In this document: one piece after another, positions 43,541 through 53,754 of the stretch | Numbering within the stretch: position 1 is the first letter of the stretch | Layout: the number at the start of each line of letters is the position of its first letter | Origin: an uncultured Chloroflexota bacterium | Lineage (GTDB): Bacteria > Chloroflexota > UBA11872 > VXNJ01 | Direction: 5' to 3' | NCBI GenBank assembly: GCA_913043205.1 | Contig: CAJWLF010000004.1 | Span: 1-64,000 of the forward strand | Length of the DNA stretch: 64,000 bases | Notes under the pieces: generated by a model | What the model saw: the letters and a program-made list of their open reading frames with translations, nothing else | Told to the model about the DNA's origin: nothing | The model's database searches: none | Translations under genes and position numbers: made by a program

Positions 43541-45676
43541 TTATAGGAATAGTGGGGTCAAGACTAACGTTATGGTACTTAACACTTTGACTAACACATT
43601 CAGAGAAGGGCCAGCAGTATCTTTCCAAGGATCTCCTACGGTATCTCCTACCACAGATGCAGCATGAGTGTCGGACCCGCGTTCGACTGTGCTACCGTCA
43701 GCGTTTTTCAAGGATCCACTTTCAATATATTTTTTGGCATTGTCCCATGCTCCCCCTCCGTTGTTCATAACTAGAGCAAGTACGACACCGGATATTGTTG
43801 CACTCATGAGGAATGCTGCTGAGGCTTCAGCCCCCAAGATCAGACCTACGATTATAGGAGCGACCACCGGCAGCAGCCCTGGTGCGATCATATGACGTAA
43901 TGCGGCTCCAGCTGCAATATCGACAGTTCTACCGTAATCAGGGCGCACATTGCCTTCCATTATCTCTGGGCGTTCCTTGAATTGGCGGCGAACTTCTTCA
44001 ATGATGGCTGCCGAAGTAACGCTGACTGCTCGGATTGCCATAGCGCTGAACAGATAGGCGATCATCCCACCCAACAATGCTCCGACAAAAACTTCTACTT
44101 TTGCCAAATTAACTACCCTACCTGGTAAGTCGGCTTTATCGATGAAAGCGCTAAGTAGAATGAGTGCGGTCAGTGCGGCAGAACCTACTGCGTACCCTTT
44201 TGTCAACGCCTTCGTAGTGTTGCCCACAGAATCAAGCTTGTCAGTTCGATTTCTTACCTCTTCGCCCGCCTCTGAAAATTCCGCTATTCCGCCGGCGTTG
44301 TCAGTGATTGGCCCGAACGTGTCCATAGCGAGAATATAAGCTGCGCTCATGAGCATTCCCATTGTGGCTATCGCAGTCCCGAATATACCTCCGACATACT
44401 CGGACTCTAGCTGTAATCCGAGTTCTTGCACGCCCTGCAATCCGCAGACATACGATGTTCCTATCGAGGTTGCTAGCACTACAATAGGTGCAGCTGTGTT
44501 CTCAAAAGCGACAGCAATTCCTGATATTATCGCCGTGGCAGAGCCAGTCTTAGATGCCTCCGCTATTTCCTTTACCGGACGCCACTCGCCAGCCGTGTAG
44601 TATTGTGTAATGTAGACGAAAGCGACCGTAGTTGCTATTCCTATCGCACCTGCTGCAAAAAACCACAAGCTGTTCAAAAGATACGTGGTGCATATCCCTA
44701 GGCCGATCAATGATAGTACAGCTGTTACCCAAAATCCTCGATCAAGCGATTTTTGAATCCCACTTCCATCCGGGTCTGATGCCCGGACAGATAATAGCCC
44801 TACCATGGAGGCTAGTATCCCGCAGGAACGAACGATCAACGGAAGAATGATCCAAGCAACATTGCGATCCGGATCGACTAAGAACAGGGATACACCTAGT
44901 ATCATCGAACCTATGTTCTCAGCCGCGGTGGATTCAAATAGATCGGCCCCTCTACCAGCGCAATCTCCTACGTTGTCACCTACAAGATCAGCGACTACTG
45001 CTGCGTTTCGTGGGTCATCCTCTGGTATTTTAGCTTCTATTTTGCCAACTAAATCAGCTCCGACGTCCGCAGCTTTGGTGTAGATACCTCCACCCAGCAG
45101 CGCAAAAAGTGCAACGAAGCTGCCGCCAAACCCGTAGCCTACTATAAGAAAAGGAGCTAATTCAGGTACAGACAATCCATCAAACATGACGAATAGCACA
45201 TAAATTCCGAGAAGACTGAGGCCAACTACTAAGAATCCAGTGATGGCTCCGCCACGAAGAGCCACCATCATGGCTTCGCTAATAGAGTGTTTAGCCGCAG
45301 CGGCGGTCCGCACGTTAGATTTGATAGCGATGGTCAGGCCGACGATTCCGGCTATTGCGGAACACCCGGATCCGATCAAAAAGGCGATAGAGGTTCTCCA
45401 GGCTATTCCAAATGCAGATACAGTTGTATCGGTGGTGGTCAAATTGCTACCAAAATTGGCTACTACTAATCCTAGTATGAGTGAAACGATTACAGCCAAT
45501 ACAGCAATAGTTCTATACTGTCTTTCAATGAATGCATTGGCGCCTTCCTGTATAAAACCGGCCACTTCCTGCATCTTCTGATCTCCCCGCGTTTTTTTCA
45601 TCACGTCCCAAGTTAAGTATGCGGAGAACGCCAACGACAACACTACCGCGACTGGAACTATCACTAAATTTTCCAC
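43541..45676 (-). CDS. hppA: Membrane proton-pumping pyrophosphatase (K+-independent type)
   Basis: A 711-residue integral pump that uses pyrophosphate hydrolysis to move protons, with about 16 membrane segments. The pyrophosphate-binding sequence DVGADLVGKIEAKIPEDDPRN and DNVGDCAGRGADLFES are intact. The segment GNTTKALTKGYAVGS has Lys and Thr where K+-dependent pumps have Ala and Gly, so the K+-independent H+-pump class is expected. Start GTG 45676. This would save energy in a slow-growing cell by recovering pyrophosphate from biosynthesis. Confidence 0.96.
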   Translation of the reverse strand: MENLVIVPVAVVLSLAFSAYLTWDVMKKTRGDQKMQEVAGFIQEGANAFIERQYRTIAVLAVIVSLILGLVVANFGSNLTTTDTTVSAFGIAWRTSIAFLIGSGCSAIAGIVGLTIAIKSNVRTAAAAKHSISEAMMVALRGGAITGFLVVGLSLLGIYVLFVMFDGLSVPELAPFLIVGYGFGGSFVALFALLGGGIYTKAADVGADLVGKIEAKIPEDDPRNAAVVADLVGDNVGDCAGRGADLFESTAAENIGSMILGVSLFLVDPDRNVAWIILPLIVRSCGILASMVGLLSVRASDPDGSGIQKSLDRGFWVTAVLSLIGLGICTTYLLNSLWFFAAGAIGIATTVAFVYITQYYTAGEWRPVKEIAEASKTGSATAIISGIAVAFENTAAPIVVLATSIGTSYVCGLQGVQELGLQLESEYVGGIFGTAIATMGMLMSAAYILAMDTFGPITDNAGGIAEFSEAGEEVRNRTDKLDSVGNTTKALTKGYAVGSAALTALILLSAFIDKADLPGRVVNLAKVEVFVGALLGGMIAYLFSAMAIRAVSVTSAAIIEEVRRQFKERPEIMEGNVRPDYGRTVDIAAGAALRHMIAPGLLPVVAPIIVGLILGAEASAAFLMSATISGVVLALVMNNGGGAWDNAKKYIESGSLKNADGSTVERGSDTHAASVVGDTVGDPWKDTAGPSLNVLVKVLSTITLVLTPLFL

Positions 45677-45897
45677 TTGGTTTAAGAAACCCCTTCAAGT
45701 TGGTTATGACTTACAAAATGTACTGAAACTTCATCGTGAACAAACCCAGGCTAGCTTATGCTTCACAGATCGGCGCAGCCTAAGCTACTGATTTATGGCG
45801 ACCTGTATATTCCGACAAATCTTCTCTAGTAAACCTGATGGTTTTCCGGATGATTCAATTCTACCTGCTTAGTTGCCTGCTGCCGGACGTTACGACG

Positions 45898-46956
45898 CTA
45901 CATTGTATCGGAAATGATAGCTTTTAGATAATCAATAAGTGTGTCTAATTCATTCTGCGTACCTACAGTTATTCGCAGTGCATTTTCTGCACCACGCACA
46001 TGCGGTAGATATCTGACGAGCACCTGTCTGTTTTCGAGGGAATGGTATAAATGTGACGCTTTGTGTTCGCCACAATCAACTAAAACAAAATTTGCTTGTG
46101 ATGGATATGGTGACAACCCTTTAATTTGGTTTAATTGATCAGTAAGCCAGATTCTACGCTTCCGGACGGTACTCCACATGTTTTGAGCCCAATCCTGATC
46201 AGATAGAGCAGCTAAGGCTGCAATCTGGGCTAAACGGTTTACGTTGTATGAATCTTTGACTTTTTGAATTTGTGCACAAAATTCCTCGTGGCCAAGTAGG
46301 TAACCTATCCTCAATCCTGCGAGACCGTAGGATTTCGAAAAGGTGCGTACTACGCATAGATTTTCAAACTCGCCGAGTAGACTCAATGCGTTTTGATCCG
46401 CAAATTCGGCGTAGGCCTCGTCGATAACAACTAGATTATTACCTGATTCGCAAATCAGACGAATGTTGGCAGGATCATATGCGGTTCCAGCTGGATTGTT
46501 TGGACTAGTAATTAAGGTGACTTGTCCATGGGCTCCGATGATTTTGTCAATGTCGAGAGCGAACTCGTCTTTACATGGGATTGCCTCGAAATTTATGCCC
46601 TGAATAGACGACAATATTGGATAGAGTGAATACGCTGGATTAGTCGTGACTAGTTTGTCATTCATTTCGCAGCATGTTCGCACTATCAGATTCAGTATGT
46701 CATCCGATCCGTTCCCTACTACGACCTGGTCAGGACTCATCGAGTAGTGTTTTGCAAGTTTATTCTTGAGTTCATGCGAGCTTGGTGATGGGTATAGTCG
46801 AATATCGTTGGCGGTTGCTGACTGTACAGCTTGTAAGGCGGCAGGGGATGCCTCAAATGCTTCATTTGTGTTCAATTTGATCCAGCCTGATCCTGACGGC
46901 TGTCTGCCAGGTTTATACCCTGTTAATTCTGATATAGCAGATCTTATACGTACCAA
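45898..46956 (-). CDS. hisC: Histidinol-phosphate aminotransferase
   Basis: A 352-residue fold-type I PLP enzyme. The VGNGSDDILNLIVR substrate loop, SPNNPAGTAYD, the VIDEAYAEF block and the PLP-Lys motif TFSKSYGLAGLRIGY are present, together with the C-terminal RITVGTQNELDTLI that is typical of HisC. It makes L-histidinol phosphate in histidine synthesis. The start is TTG 46956 with aaggga upstream. No other his gene is near. The 220 bases downstream, before hppA, hold nothing I recognise. Confidence 0.93.
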   Translation of the reverse strand: MVRIRSAISELTGYKPGRQPSGSGWIKLNTNEAFEASPAALQAVQSATANDIRLYPSPSSHELKNKLAKHYSMSPDQVVVGNGSDDILNLIVRTCCEMNDKLVTTNPAYSLYPILSSIQGINFEAIPCKDEFALDIDKIIGAHGQVTLITSPNNPAGTAYDPANIRLICESGNNLVVIDEAYAEFADQNALSLLGEFENLCVVRTFSKSYGLAGLRIGYLLGHEEFCAQIQKVKDSYNVNRLAQIAALAALSDQDWAQNMWSTVRKRRIWLTDQLNQIKGLSPYPSQANFVLVDCGEHKASHLYHSLENRQVLVRYLPHVRGAENALRITVGTQNELDTLIDYLKAIISDTM

Positions 46957-47182
46957 TGTCGATACAATCCCTTGTGAGGGTTAATGTGGCTTGATTCAAG
47001 ATATTCATGGATGAGTGTATTTGAATACTCGTTTGGATACTAGTTGAAAGCCTTTAGAATTCTTGTGGCAAAGGTGACGCGCTGTTACCATTCTAATGAG
47101 TTTATTGGGGAGGCTCTGCCGTCCATTGGGTTGGGCGGTTTGGGTGGTTTTTTTGCGTTTATTTCCTCGGCAAAGTTCTAGT

Positions 47183-48319
47183 GTGCGGCTTACCATTGCG
47201 TCAAATGTGGGTTTGGGCGGATTTCGGTTGGCAAATTGGCCATTAAATGGAGGTAGGGATCGAGCCGCTAAGGGTTTGGATCTGGTTTCCTCACAGGCTG
47301 TCAATGACGAGTCTGATGTATTGTTGTTCTGCGGTAATCTGTTTCAATCACCAAGTCCCGAACCCTGCGATATTGCGCTGGCTGCTCGAGGGTTAAAACG
47401 TCTAAATGAGTCATCAGTGCTCGTGGGTGCGATTACCGGAGATAAAGACACTCCGGGTCCGGGCAATTGTTCCATCCTTGATGTATTTGAGGATCTCGGG
47501 CTTATGAAAAACCTCAATAATTGCGAGAAGCCTTTTGTTATCGAAACAGATAGCTGTAAATTGGCGTTGAGTTCTCTCCCCTGGGACTTGGACAGTGATA
47601 CACGTAATCCACTGACGAAACTTCAATATAATATCGATGCGGATTTCCATATGCTTCTGACTCACTACCCAGTGGAAGGAGTCCATACTGCTCCTTCCAA
47701 TGTTCCAGTATTAAATTTAGATTCTGTAAGCGCTCTTCTTGGAGTTGATGTGCTTGCAACCGGCTATTCAAATCAATCCAGTCATGCAACAGCAGGGTCT
47801 ACTACCGTATTGACGCCTGGAAGCCCTAGTTCGATCGATGGTAGAGGGGGTTTCATTAGTATCGATGTCTCAGGGGAAACACTTTCGGAAGTTGGGCTAA
47901 TTTCAGGGCTTAGTCCGGCTGAATATGAGGTGGAAATTCCTGCCAGTTTGCTTTCACTTGATAATGCCTCCAGTTTGATTATTAACAAGATCAACCAAAA
48001 AATTGCGCCCGATGCTTCGTTATCGGTCTCTATAACTGGACGTATACCTTCTAATGTATTCAGAGCGGCTGCCCTGGGAAGAATTACCGATTATGCTAGG
48101 AAACGTTGCGAGAGCTTTGAATGGGATTTGTCTGGCCTTCGCATTGTGGAATCTGATAATGAGCGAGCTGCTGGCCCGGTGTCCATAGGATCGATGATTG
48201 AACAGGAAGCTTACTTAATTCGGGACGCTGAGTCTGGTGTGGATGAGGAAGCTTTAGCCCGAGCTATGGCAATGGTCAGATTGGCTTTGGAGAATGGCAG
48301 CCTGGAAAAGGGAAATTGA
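47183..48319 (+). CDS. SbcD-like metallophosphatase-fold protein with degraded active site
   Basis: The fold follows SbcD/Mre11, but most metal ligands are changed. The first motif (DxH in SDWHLG) reads ASNVGLG; GDLFD reads CGNLFQ; GNHD reads GDKD; and the final GHxH reads GYSNQ. One His survives in THYPVEG. It is therefore unlikely to be a normal two-metal nuclease. GTG 47183 gives an SbcD-like start (MRLTIASN); the frame is open from ATG 47096. Its stop overlaps the SbcC-like start (TGATG), so the two are made together. It probably acts as a structural partner of that ATPase; this is inference. Confidence 0.65.
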   Translation: MRLTIASNVGLGGFRLANWPLNGGRDRAAKGLDLVSSQAVNDESDVLLFCGNLFQSPSPEPCDIALAARGLKRLNESSVLVGAITGDKDTPGPGNCSILDVFEDLGLMKNLNNCEKPFVIETDSCKLALSSLPWDLDSDTRNPLTKLQYNIDADFHMLLTHYPVEGVHTAPSNVPVLNLDSVSALLGVDVLATGYSNQSSHATAGSTTVLTPGSPSSIDGRGGFISIDVSGETLSEVGLISGLSPAEYEVEIPASLLSLDNASSLIINKINQKIAPDASLSVSITGRIPSNVFRAAALGRITDYARKRCESFEWDLSGLRIVESDNERAAGPVSIGSMIEQEAYLIRDAESGVDEEALARAMAMVRLALENGSLEKGN

Positions 48320-51078
48320 TGCTATTCCGATCTATCACTGTCACAGGATTTCGAGCTCTCGCATCTATTAGTATGGCTATCCCTATTCGGGGCCCGATAA
48401 TTATCGAGGGAGCCCAAGACAACGGGAAGTCTAGTTTGGTTGATGCGATGTATTTTGCGATTACTGGACAAATTCCTTATGGATTTACTCCGTCGGATGT
48501 TGTACGGCGTGGGCATGATCACGCTCATGTTTCGATTGAATTAGCGGGCAATTCTGACAACGTGGTTGTAGTTATTGAAAGATCCGTTTCCTGTGGTGGG
48601 GAATATCAGAGCTATATGAATGTCAAGAATGGTTCTGGAGAAGATGTCTTTCAGGAGCCTTCGTTAATTGCTTCTAAATTGGAGTCTCTCTTTGGGATTC
48701 CTTTAATGGAATTAGGGAAGATGTGTTTTTTTTATGGGAACAGTGGCAACCCTGTTGACAACATCGTCGAAGCATTAAAGAGTGACAATCATCCTGTAGT
48801 GCAGGGCAACGATTTGTTACGGGTTGAAAATATCCTTGCTGAAAGCCAGGTTTTTGACCAGAGGCTTATGTTGGTGAAAAAGACTATCGAGCTGGGTAAA
48901 GCAAATGACTCTATAAACAAGTTGATCAGTGAGAGGCATGAATTACAGTCAGCCGTGCACCGTAACAATGTCAATTCTTTGGTTCGCAAATTAGATTCTC
49001 TGGAAGATAAGCATTCGGGTATTGAAAAAAAACTCACTGGATTCAGAGAGGAACGTGATGCTCTTAATGGGCGATTGGAGATGGCGGAAAGTCTGTCCGG
49101 AGAGCTTGCATTGTTCGACGCTTTGATGATCGCTCGTGAGGGGGTTAACAATGGCAAAGACACTCTAGAAGCTAGCGAAGAGCGGATAATAGCTCTCGAA
49201 GAGTCGAAAAACAATACCGAGCGTTTGCGGCAGGAACTGCACACCTTGCAGCAAGCTCAAAGTGATATGGAGGAAGCAACTCAAGTCGCAGGAAATGCTG
49301 CTGAAATCAAGGGTCAAATTGATCATCTTAACGAAAAAATTATGAGGATAGAAGATTTGACCCAGCAGGTTGATACTCTTCAAGAAGCTCGTTCACAAAT
49401 TGAGGCAGAGGCAAATACTTTTCGTCCGTGGGGAACTGGTTTGCCTGAATCTCCCCAGCTATGTATCACCACATTGGGTGAATGGATTAGGTTAGAGAAT
49501 GATGTTGATGAGCAGTCCAAGAAACCTGATTCTCTTTTGCATCGTGCTCTCGGACGGATAGCTGGTAACTCTGGGTCTACTCGTAAGGAGAAATTGGAGG
49601 AAATTCTTGAAAATGAGGGGGTAGGGATTCCCAATTCTGATGTGGAAGCTCGTGATTTAATGACGCGACTTGCGCTTCTATTAGATCCGAAGTTCGATTC
49701 TCAAGCCAACCAGCGGGCTGCGGATGCCAACCTAGTCAATATTGTGGTAAAGGTAGAGGGATTAAATGAGGAGATACGCAAAATAGAGGGAGAGCTAGAT
49801 AGTTCTCAATCAGATTTGTTTGATGAATATCGCACGCAAATGGATGAGTCTGAATCTTTATACAGTAGAGCTCATACTGCTTTGCAGTCGTGTGGGATAG
49901 AGAATGCTGAATCTAATATCGACGCCGAAATACTTTCTCGAATGGATGCTCTCGAACGGGCGGACCAAGCACGTGATGAATTACCCAATATCCGATTGAA
50001 AAAGGATCAGGCGATATTAAGTATTGAGCGTTTTAGCGAGCAAGAACATGAGTTGAGTTCGCGTCTTGTCGATGTGGACAATAAATATAGGGAATGGATT
50101 GAAGATTCAAGTGAAGACTTTGATCTAGTTCGAGCACAACTTAATGAAAAACTTGAACGGTACAACATCCCTGGAATCCGCACAGGATTGAACAGTTTGA
50201 ATTCAGCACTCATATCGACAGAGCGTGAATTAAGCCGTGCTATGGAATCAATTCAGGCTGTGCAATCTGATCTTCGACGAACCCTATCGAATGATCATAT
50301 CCCCAACGATAAGGCCGAATTGAGGGAACTTGTGGATCGAGCAGTATCGCATCAGGTTAGTGAAGAAATATCTCGAATGAGTAATCAGGCATTACGAACC
50401 CGTTTGTCTGAGACAAAGTCTGAACTAAGTGATTGCGAAGCTCGTGCAAAAAAACTAGAAGATGGGCTAGGAATCACTAGGTTCCAAGCAGACACCTCAT
50501 TGGCCATGACTGAAAAGAATGATTTGGAACAAACACTGACAGATAGAAAGCTTGCGATTCAGATTGTCTCTGGGGCTCGTCGTAGAATTGCTGCCAGGGC
50601 TCTTCCCCGCACTGTTGAAATTGCACGGCAAATATTGCCGGAAATCACAGTTTCAAAATACTTTGACATCAGGGTTAATTCCGATTGTGATATTCAGATC
50701 TGGGATGAAGAACTTAAAGACTGGATTTCTGTTAGGACATTAGCGTTTGCTGTGCAGAAGCAGATTGAATTAGCTATACATATGGCAAGTTCGGTAGCCT
50801 TTGCTGAGTCGAATGGGAATTCTAAACCTGCATTTATGGTGCTAGATGACCCTGTCCCTAGTGCCGACCCGGAGCGTCGTGTTGGCATGTTAAATACTGT
50901 AACGAAACTGCCATTCTCAACTTTCTTCCCGCAGTTGATCATTATGGGGATAAATGGGGCCTACGATTTCGGTTCGTGTGCGATAAAGATGCCTATAGAG
51001 AAAGTAGTCTGTAATAATTCCGGAGATAAAGAGTTTACTACTGAAATGGTGACGGTGGAGCTGGGTGGCAATGACTAG
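48319..51078 (+). CDS. SbcC/Rad50-like ATPase with long coiled coils
   Basis: A 919-residue SMC-type ATPase. Walker A is GAQDNGKS (31-38) and Walker B MVLDDPVPSADPE (LDDP at about 842). Between them lie long heptad-rich coils with no CxxC zinc hook that I can find. The signature motif before Walker B, normally LSxGE, reads LAFAVQKQIELAIHMA, so ATP-dependent dimer closing may differ. It would bind or tether DNA ends with the SbcD-like protein. ATG 48319 has aaaaggga 5 bases upstream and overlaps the preceding stop codon. A small membrane protein overlaps its 3' end. Confidence 0.8.
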   Translation: MLFRSITVTGFRALASISMAIPIRGPIIIEGAQDNGKSSLVDAMYFAITGQIPYGFTPSDVVRRGHDHAHVSIELAGNSDNVVVVIERSVSCGGEYQSYMNVKNGSGEDVFQEPSLIASKLESLFGIPLMELGKMCFFYGNSGNPVDNIVEALKSDNHPVVQGNDLLRVENILAESQVFDQRLMLVKKTIELGKANDSINKLISERHELQSAVHRNNVNSLVRKLDSLEDKHSGIEKKLTGFREERDALNGRLEMAESLSGELALFDALMIAREGVNNGKDTLEASEERIIALEESKNNTERLRQELHTLQQAQSDMEEATQVAGNAAEIKGQIDHLNEKIMRIEDLTQQVDTLQEARSQIEAEANTFRPWGTGLPESPQLCITTLGEWIRLENDVDEQSKKPDSLLHRALGRIAGNSGSTRKEKLEEILENEGVGIPNSDVEARDLMTRLALLLDPKFDSQANQRAADANLVNIVVKVEGLNEEIRKIEGELDSSQSDLFDEYRTQMDESESLYSRAHTALQSCGIENAESNIDAEILSRMDALERADQARDELPNIRLKKDQAILSIERFSEQEHELSSRLVDVDNKYREWIEDSSEDFDLVRAQLNEKLERYNIPGIRTGLNSLNSALISTERELSRAMESIQAVQSDLRRTLSNDHIPNDKAELRELVDRAVSHQVSEEISRMSNQALRTRLSETKSELSDCEARAKKLEDGLGITRFQADTSLAMTEKNDLEQTLTDRKLAIQIVSGARRRIAARALPRTVEIARQILPEITVSKYFDIRVNSDCDIQIWDEELKDWISVRTLAFAVQKQIELAIHMASSVAFAESNGNSKPAFMVLDDPVPSADPERRVGMLNTVTKLPFSTFFPQLIIMGINGAYDFGSCAIKMPIEKVVCNNSGDKEFTTEMVTVELGGND

Positions 51079-51511
51079 TATGCGAAATGTGAGATTCTAT
51101 AAAGGGAAGTCCCGACATATGTCAGAGATGGCAATTAGTTTACGAGTGGCACTTATATGGATGAGTTTTGCAGGCGCCTTGATATCGTGTCTAATGTTGG
51201 GTTATCTAGTTCTTTTTACCTCTCCCGTGTCATTTGATAATCTCTTTGCGTTTCACGTGATATTTGGGCTAGGCGTAGTTATGGCGGCCTGGTTTGTTGG
51301 GTATGGGGTTAGGAGAAAGTTTTCGTCAGACAGCGAGCATCCGTCTACTATTTGGCCATGCACTCGTCAGTCTCTTCTGTTAGGGAGCGGATCTCTAATC
51401 ACATTGATGCTAATTCGCCATGGAGTCCAAATAGCTTTGGCGATTTTGCTAACCTCAACATGTATTGTTTTGTTTGAAATCTTGTTTACTTGGGTCGAGG
51501 CTCGGGATTGA
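51071..51511 (+). CDS. Small multi-span membrane protein
   Basis: A 146-residue protein with about four hydrophobic segments (near 25-50, 58-80, 105-122 and 125-143) and a short basic N-terminus. I do not recognise a family. Its start overlaps the last 8 bases of the SbcC-like gene, and a ggag site precedes ATG 51071 inside that gene, so it is co-translated with the SbcCD-like pair. This tight linkage suggests a related role, perhaps at the membrane, or simple operon membership. Confidence 0.6.
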   Translation: MTSMRNVRFYKGKSRHMSEMAISLRVALIWMSFAGALISCLMLGYLVLFTSPVSFDNLFAFHVIFGLGVVMAAWFVGYGVRRKFSSDSEHPSTIWPCTRQSLLLGSGSLITLMLIRHGVQIALAILLTSTCIVLFEILFTWVEARD

Positions 51512-51524
51512 ATTAGTGTGACAA

Positions 51525-52289
51525 GTGAGGTCTGAAGCGTTAGATCCTTATTCCGATATTGCAGGCCTTTATGAGTCTGAGCATACTGCATTTACGGACG
51601 ATATTGATTTTTATCGCGGCCTAATTTCGGAGGGACAGGATTCCGTGCTCGAAGCGGGATGTGGCACTGGTCGTATAGCAATACAACTATCTCAAATGGG
51701 CTGTAAAGTGACAGGCATCGATATATCTACAGCTATGCTGACGGTGGCCCAAGATGAGGCCAATCGGGTTGGTGTAGAGATGCAATTTGATTGTGGGGAT
51801 ATGCGACGCATGTCGTATGACAAGACGTTTGATCTGGCAATTGTTGCGTTAGACAGCTTTTCCCACTTCCTTGAAGATTCAGATCAAGCATGTGCACTGC
51901 AATGCCTGTACAAGTGTTTAGTGACTGGTGGGAAGTTGGCGATAGATGTATTTAATCCTAATCCTTATGTACTGATTGATCGAGATGGAAGACTGATGCT
52001 TCAATCAGAATTTTGTGACAAAAATGCTCTGCTAACGAGCCATTTTGTCGCTTGGGAAATGAATCCTAATGGGCGATCAATATATACCCGCCATTACTAC
52101 GATACCATTAAAGAAAATGGTAATGTGAGAAGGATTTCTACGAATTTTGAGTTGAGGTGCTCAACAAGAATGGAGATAGAAGGATTGATGCGGATAGTGG
52201 GGTTCAGAGATATTGAAGTGTACGGTGATTATGACAAATCACCCTATAGTGACGATTCTGAACGTATGGTTTTTGTTGCGGCCAAATAG
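51525..52289 (+). CDS. SAM-dependent methyltransferase (class I)
   Basis: A 254-residue Rossmann-type methyltransferase. Motif I is VLEAGCGTGRIAIQLSQMG, followed by VTGIDISTAML and the LAIVALDSFSHFL strand (motif IV). It resembles the Methyltransf_25 group, whose substrates are very varied, so no substrate can be given. GTG 51525 starts 13 bases after the membrane protein gene, so it may be the last gene of the SbcCD-like transcript. Confidence 0.85.
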   Translation: MRSEALDPYSDIAGLYESEHTAFTDDIDFYRGLISEGQDSVLEAGCGTGRIAIQLSQMGCKVTGIDISTAMLTVAQDEANRVGVEMQFDCGDMRRMSYDKTFDLAIVALDSFSHFLEDSDQACALQCLYKCLVTGGKLAIDVFNPNPYVLIDRDGRLMLQSEFCDKNALLTSHFVAWEMNPNGRSIYTRHYYDTIKENGNVRRISTNFELRCSTRMEIEGLMRIVGFRDIEVYGDYDKSPYSDDSERMVFVAAK

Positions 52290-52469
52290 ATTTGTAATGT
52301 GTCATTATATGGGATTGGATTTTGTCTTGGTTACATTGAAGGTATAGTTACTGTGCTGGCTACGCACGAGCAAACTATTCCGTGTCCGCAACGAGACATT
52401 TTGCAGTATGTATAGACCGTCTTTGTGTTGGCTGAATCTGGATATTCGCGGTTAGAAATGAAAGGAAAA

Positions 52470-53654
52470 ATGATGCCGGTAACAGATCCTAAACTTGCAG
52501 GCGCTATGGGGAGACTGGGCACGGAATCGGCATTTGTTGTGTTAGCCCGAGCGAAGCAACTCGAGGCTCAAGGAAACTCAATAGTGCATTTGGAGATTGG
52601 GGAGCCTGATTTTGAGACGCCTAGCAACATTGTTGAAGCTGGGGTTAAGGCTCTTAGAGAGGGATGGACTCACTATGGACCCTCTCATGGATTGCCTGAA
52701 TTTAAAGAGGCTATTGCCGACAATGTAAATAGCTGGAGAGGGACGGATTATTTACCATCAGAAGTGTTGGTTACTCCTGGGGCTAAACCGATTATGTTTT
52801 ATGCGATTATGGCTCTGTGTGGGCCTGGTGATGAGGTGGTTTATCCGGATCCCGGATTTCCTATATACAGATCTATGATCGAATATATTGGTGCCACTCC
52901 TGTGCCTATGCCTTTGCTGGCTGACAATGAATTCCGCCTTGATGTGGATAGATTTCGTGCAGATTTAAACGATAAGACTCGATTAGTTATATTGAATTCT
53001 CCTAGCAATCCGACAGGCGGCTATTTACCTAAAGAAGATATAGAGTCAATTGCAGAGTGTGTATTGAACACGGGGGCTATGGTTCTGACAGATGAGGTGT
53101 ACAAGGAAATAACCTACGATATTGATCACTTTAGTATTGCGTCAGTTGATGGTCTGCGGGAACGAACTATTTTGTTGGACGGATTCTCAAAGTCCTATTC
53201 TATGACTGGTTGGAGATTGGGTTATTCTGTAGGGCCTCAGTGGATCATCGATGCCATGGCTCAGCTGCAAACAAATGCTGTCAGCTGCACCGCATCTTTT
53301 GTTCAAATGGCAGGTATAGAAGCACTTAAAGGGCCTCAAGATCAAGTGGCTACCATGACAGATACTTTTCGCGAGAGACGGGATTTAATCGTAGGTATGC
53401 TCAATGAAATTGAGGGGGTATCTTGCCTTTCCCCGCAAGGGGCTTTCTATGCTTTCCCACAACTTAACGGATTCCGTCAAAATGAAGAAGAAATAGCTGA
53501 TATATTGCTGGATGAAGGTGGTGTTGCTACCCTGGCAGGGACTGCTTTTGGCAAATTCGGATCAGGATCACTTAGGCTAAGTTTTGCTAATTCGACAGAT
53601 AATCTCATTGAAGCAGCAAGCAGGATTGGTCAAACGTTGGATGCGATCAGATAG
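52470..53654 (+). CDS. Pyridoxal phosphate-dependent aminotransferase (class I, aspartate type)
   Basis: A 394-residue fold-type I aminotransferase. Key blocks are VHLEIGEPDFETPSNI, TPGAKPIMFYAI, LNSPSNPTGGY, the PLP-Lys motif DGFSKSYSMTGWRLGY, and the C-terminal LRLSFANS carrying the carboxylate-binding Arg. It is related to AspC/PatA-type enzymes with aspartate or alanine as donors. The frame opens at TTG 52425, but ATG 52470/52473 has aaagga before it and is preferred. Confidence 0.9.
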   Translation: MMPVTDPKLAGAMGRLGTESAFVVLARAKQLEAQGNSIVHLEIGEPDFETPSNIVEAGVKALREGWTHYGPSHGLPEFKEAIADNVNSWRGTDYLPSEVLVTPGAKPIMFYAIMALCGPGDEVVYPDPGFPIYRSMIEYIGATPVPMPLLADNEFRLDVDRFRADLNDKTRLVILNSPSNPTGGYLPKEDIESIAECVLNTGAMVLTDEVYKEITYDIDHFSIASVDGLRERTILLDGFSKSYSMTGWRLGYSVGPQWIIDAMAQLQTNAVSCTASFVQMAGIEALKGPQDQVATMTDTFRERRDLIVGMLNEIEGVSCLSPQGAFYAFPQLNGFRQNEEEIADILLDEGGVATLAGTAFGKFGSGSLRLSFANSTDNLIEAASRIGQTLDAIR

Positions 53655-53754
53655 GGACTGTCAACAATGATCGGATGTGCAATGGGATCATCTGGGTACG
53701 ACGATCAAGACTAATGTAGATGGTAGCGTTTGATCTGCTTCGCTAAGTGAGTAC

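Noticed and set aside
45677..45897. Possible riboswitch or RNA gene in the 220-base gap between hppA and hisC
   Set aside because: No conserved motif or strong nested stems could be made out.
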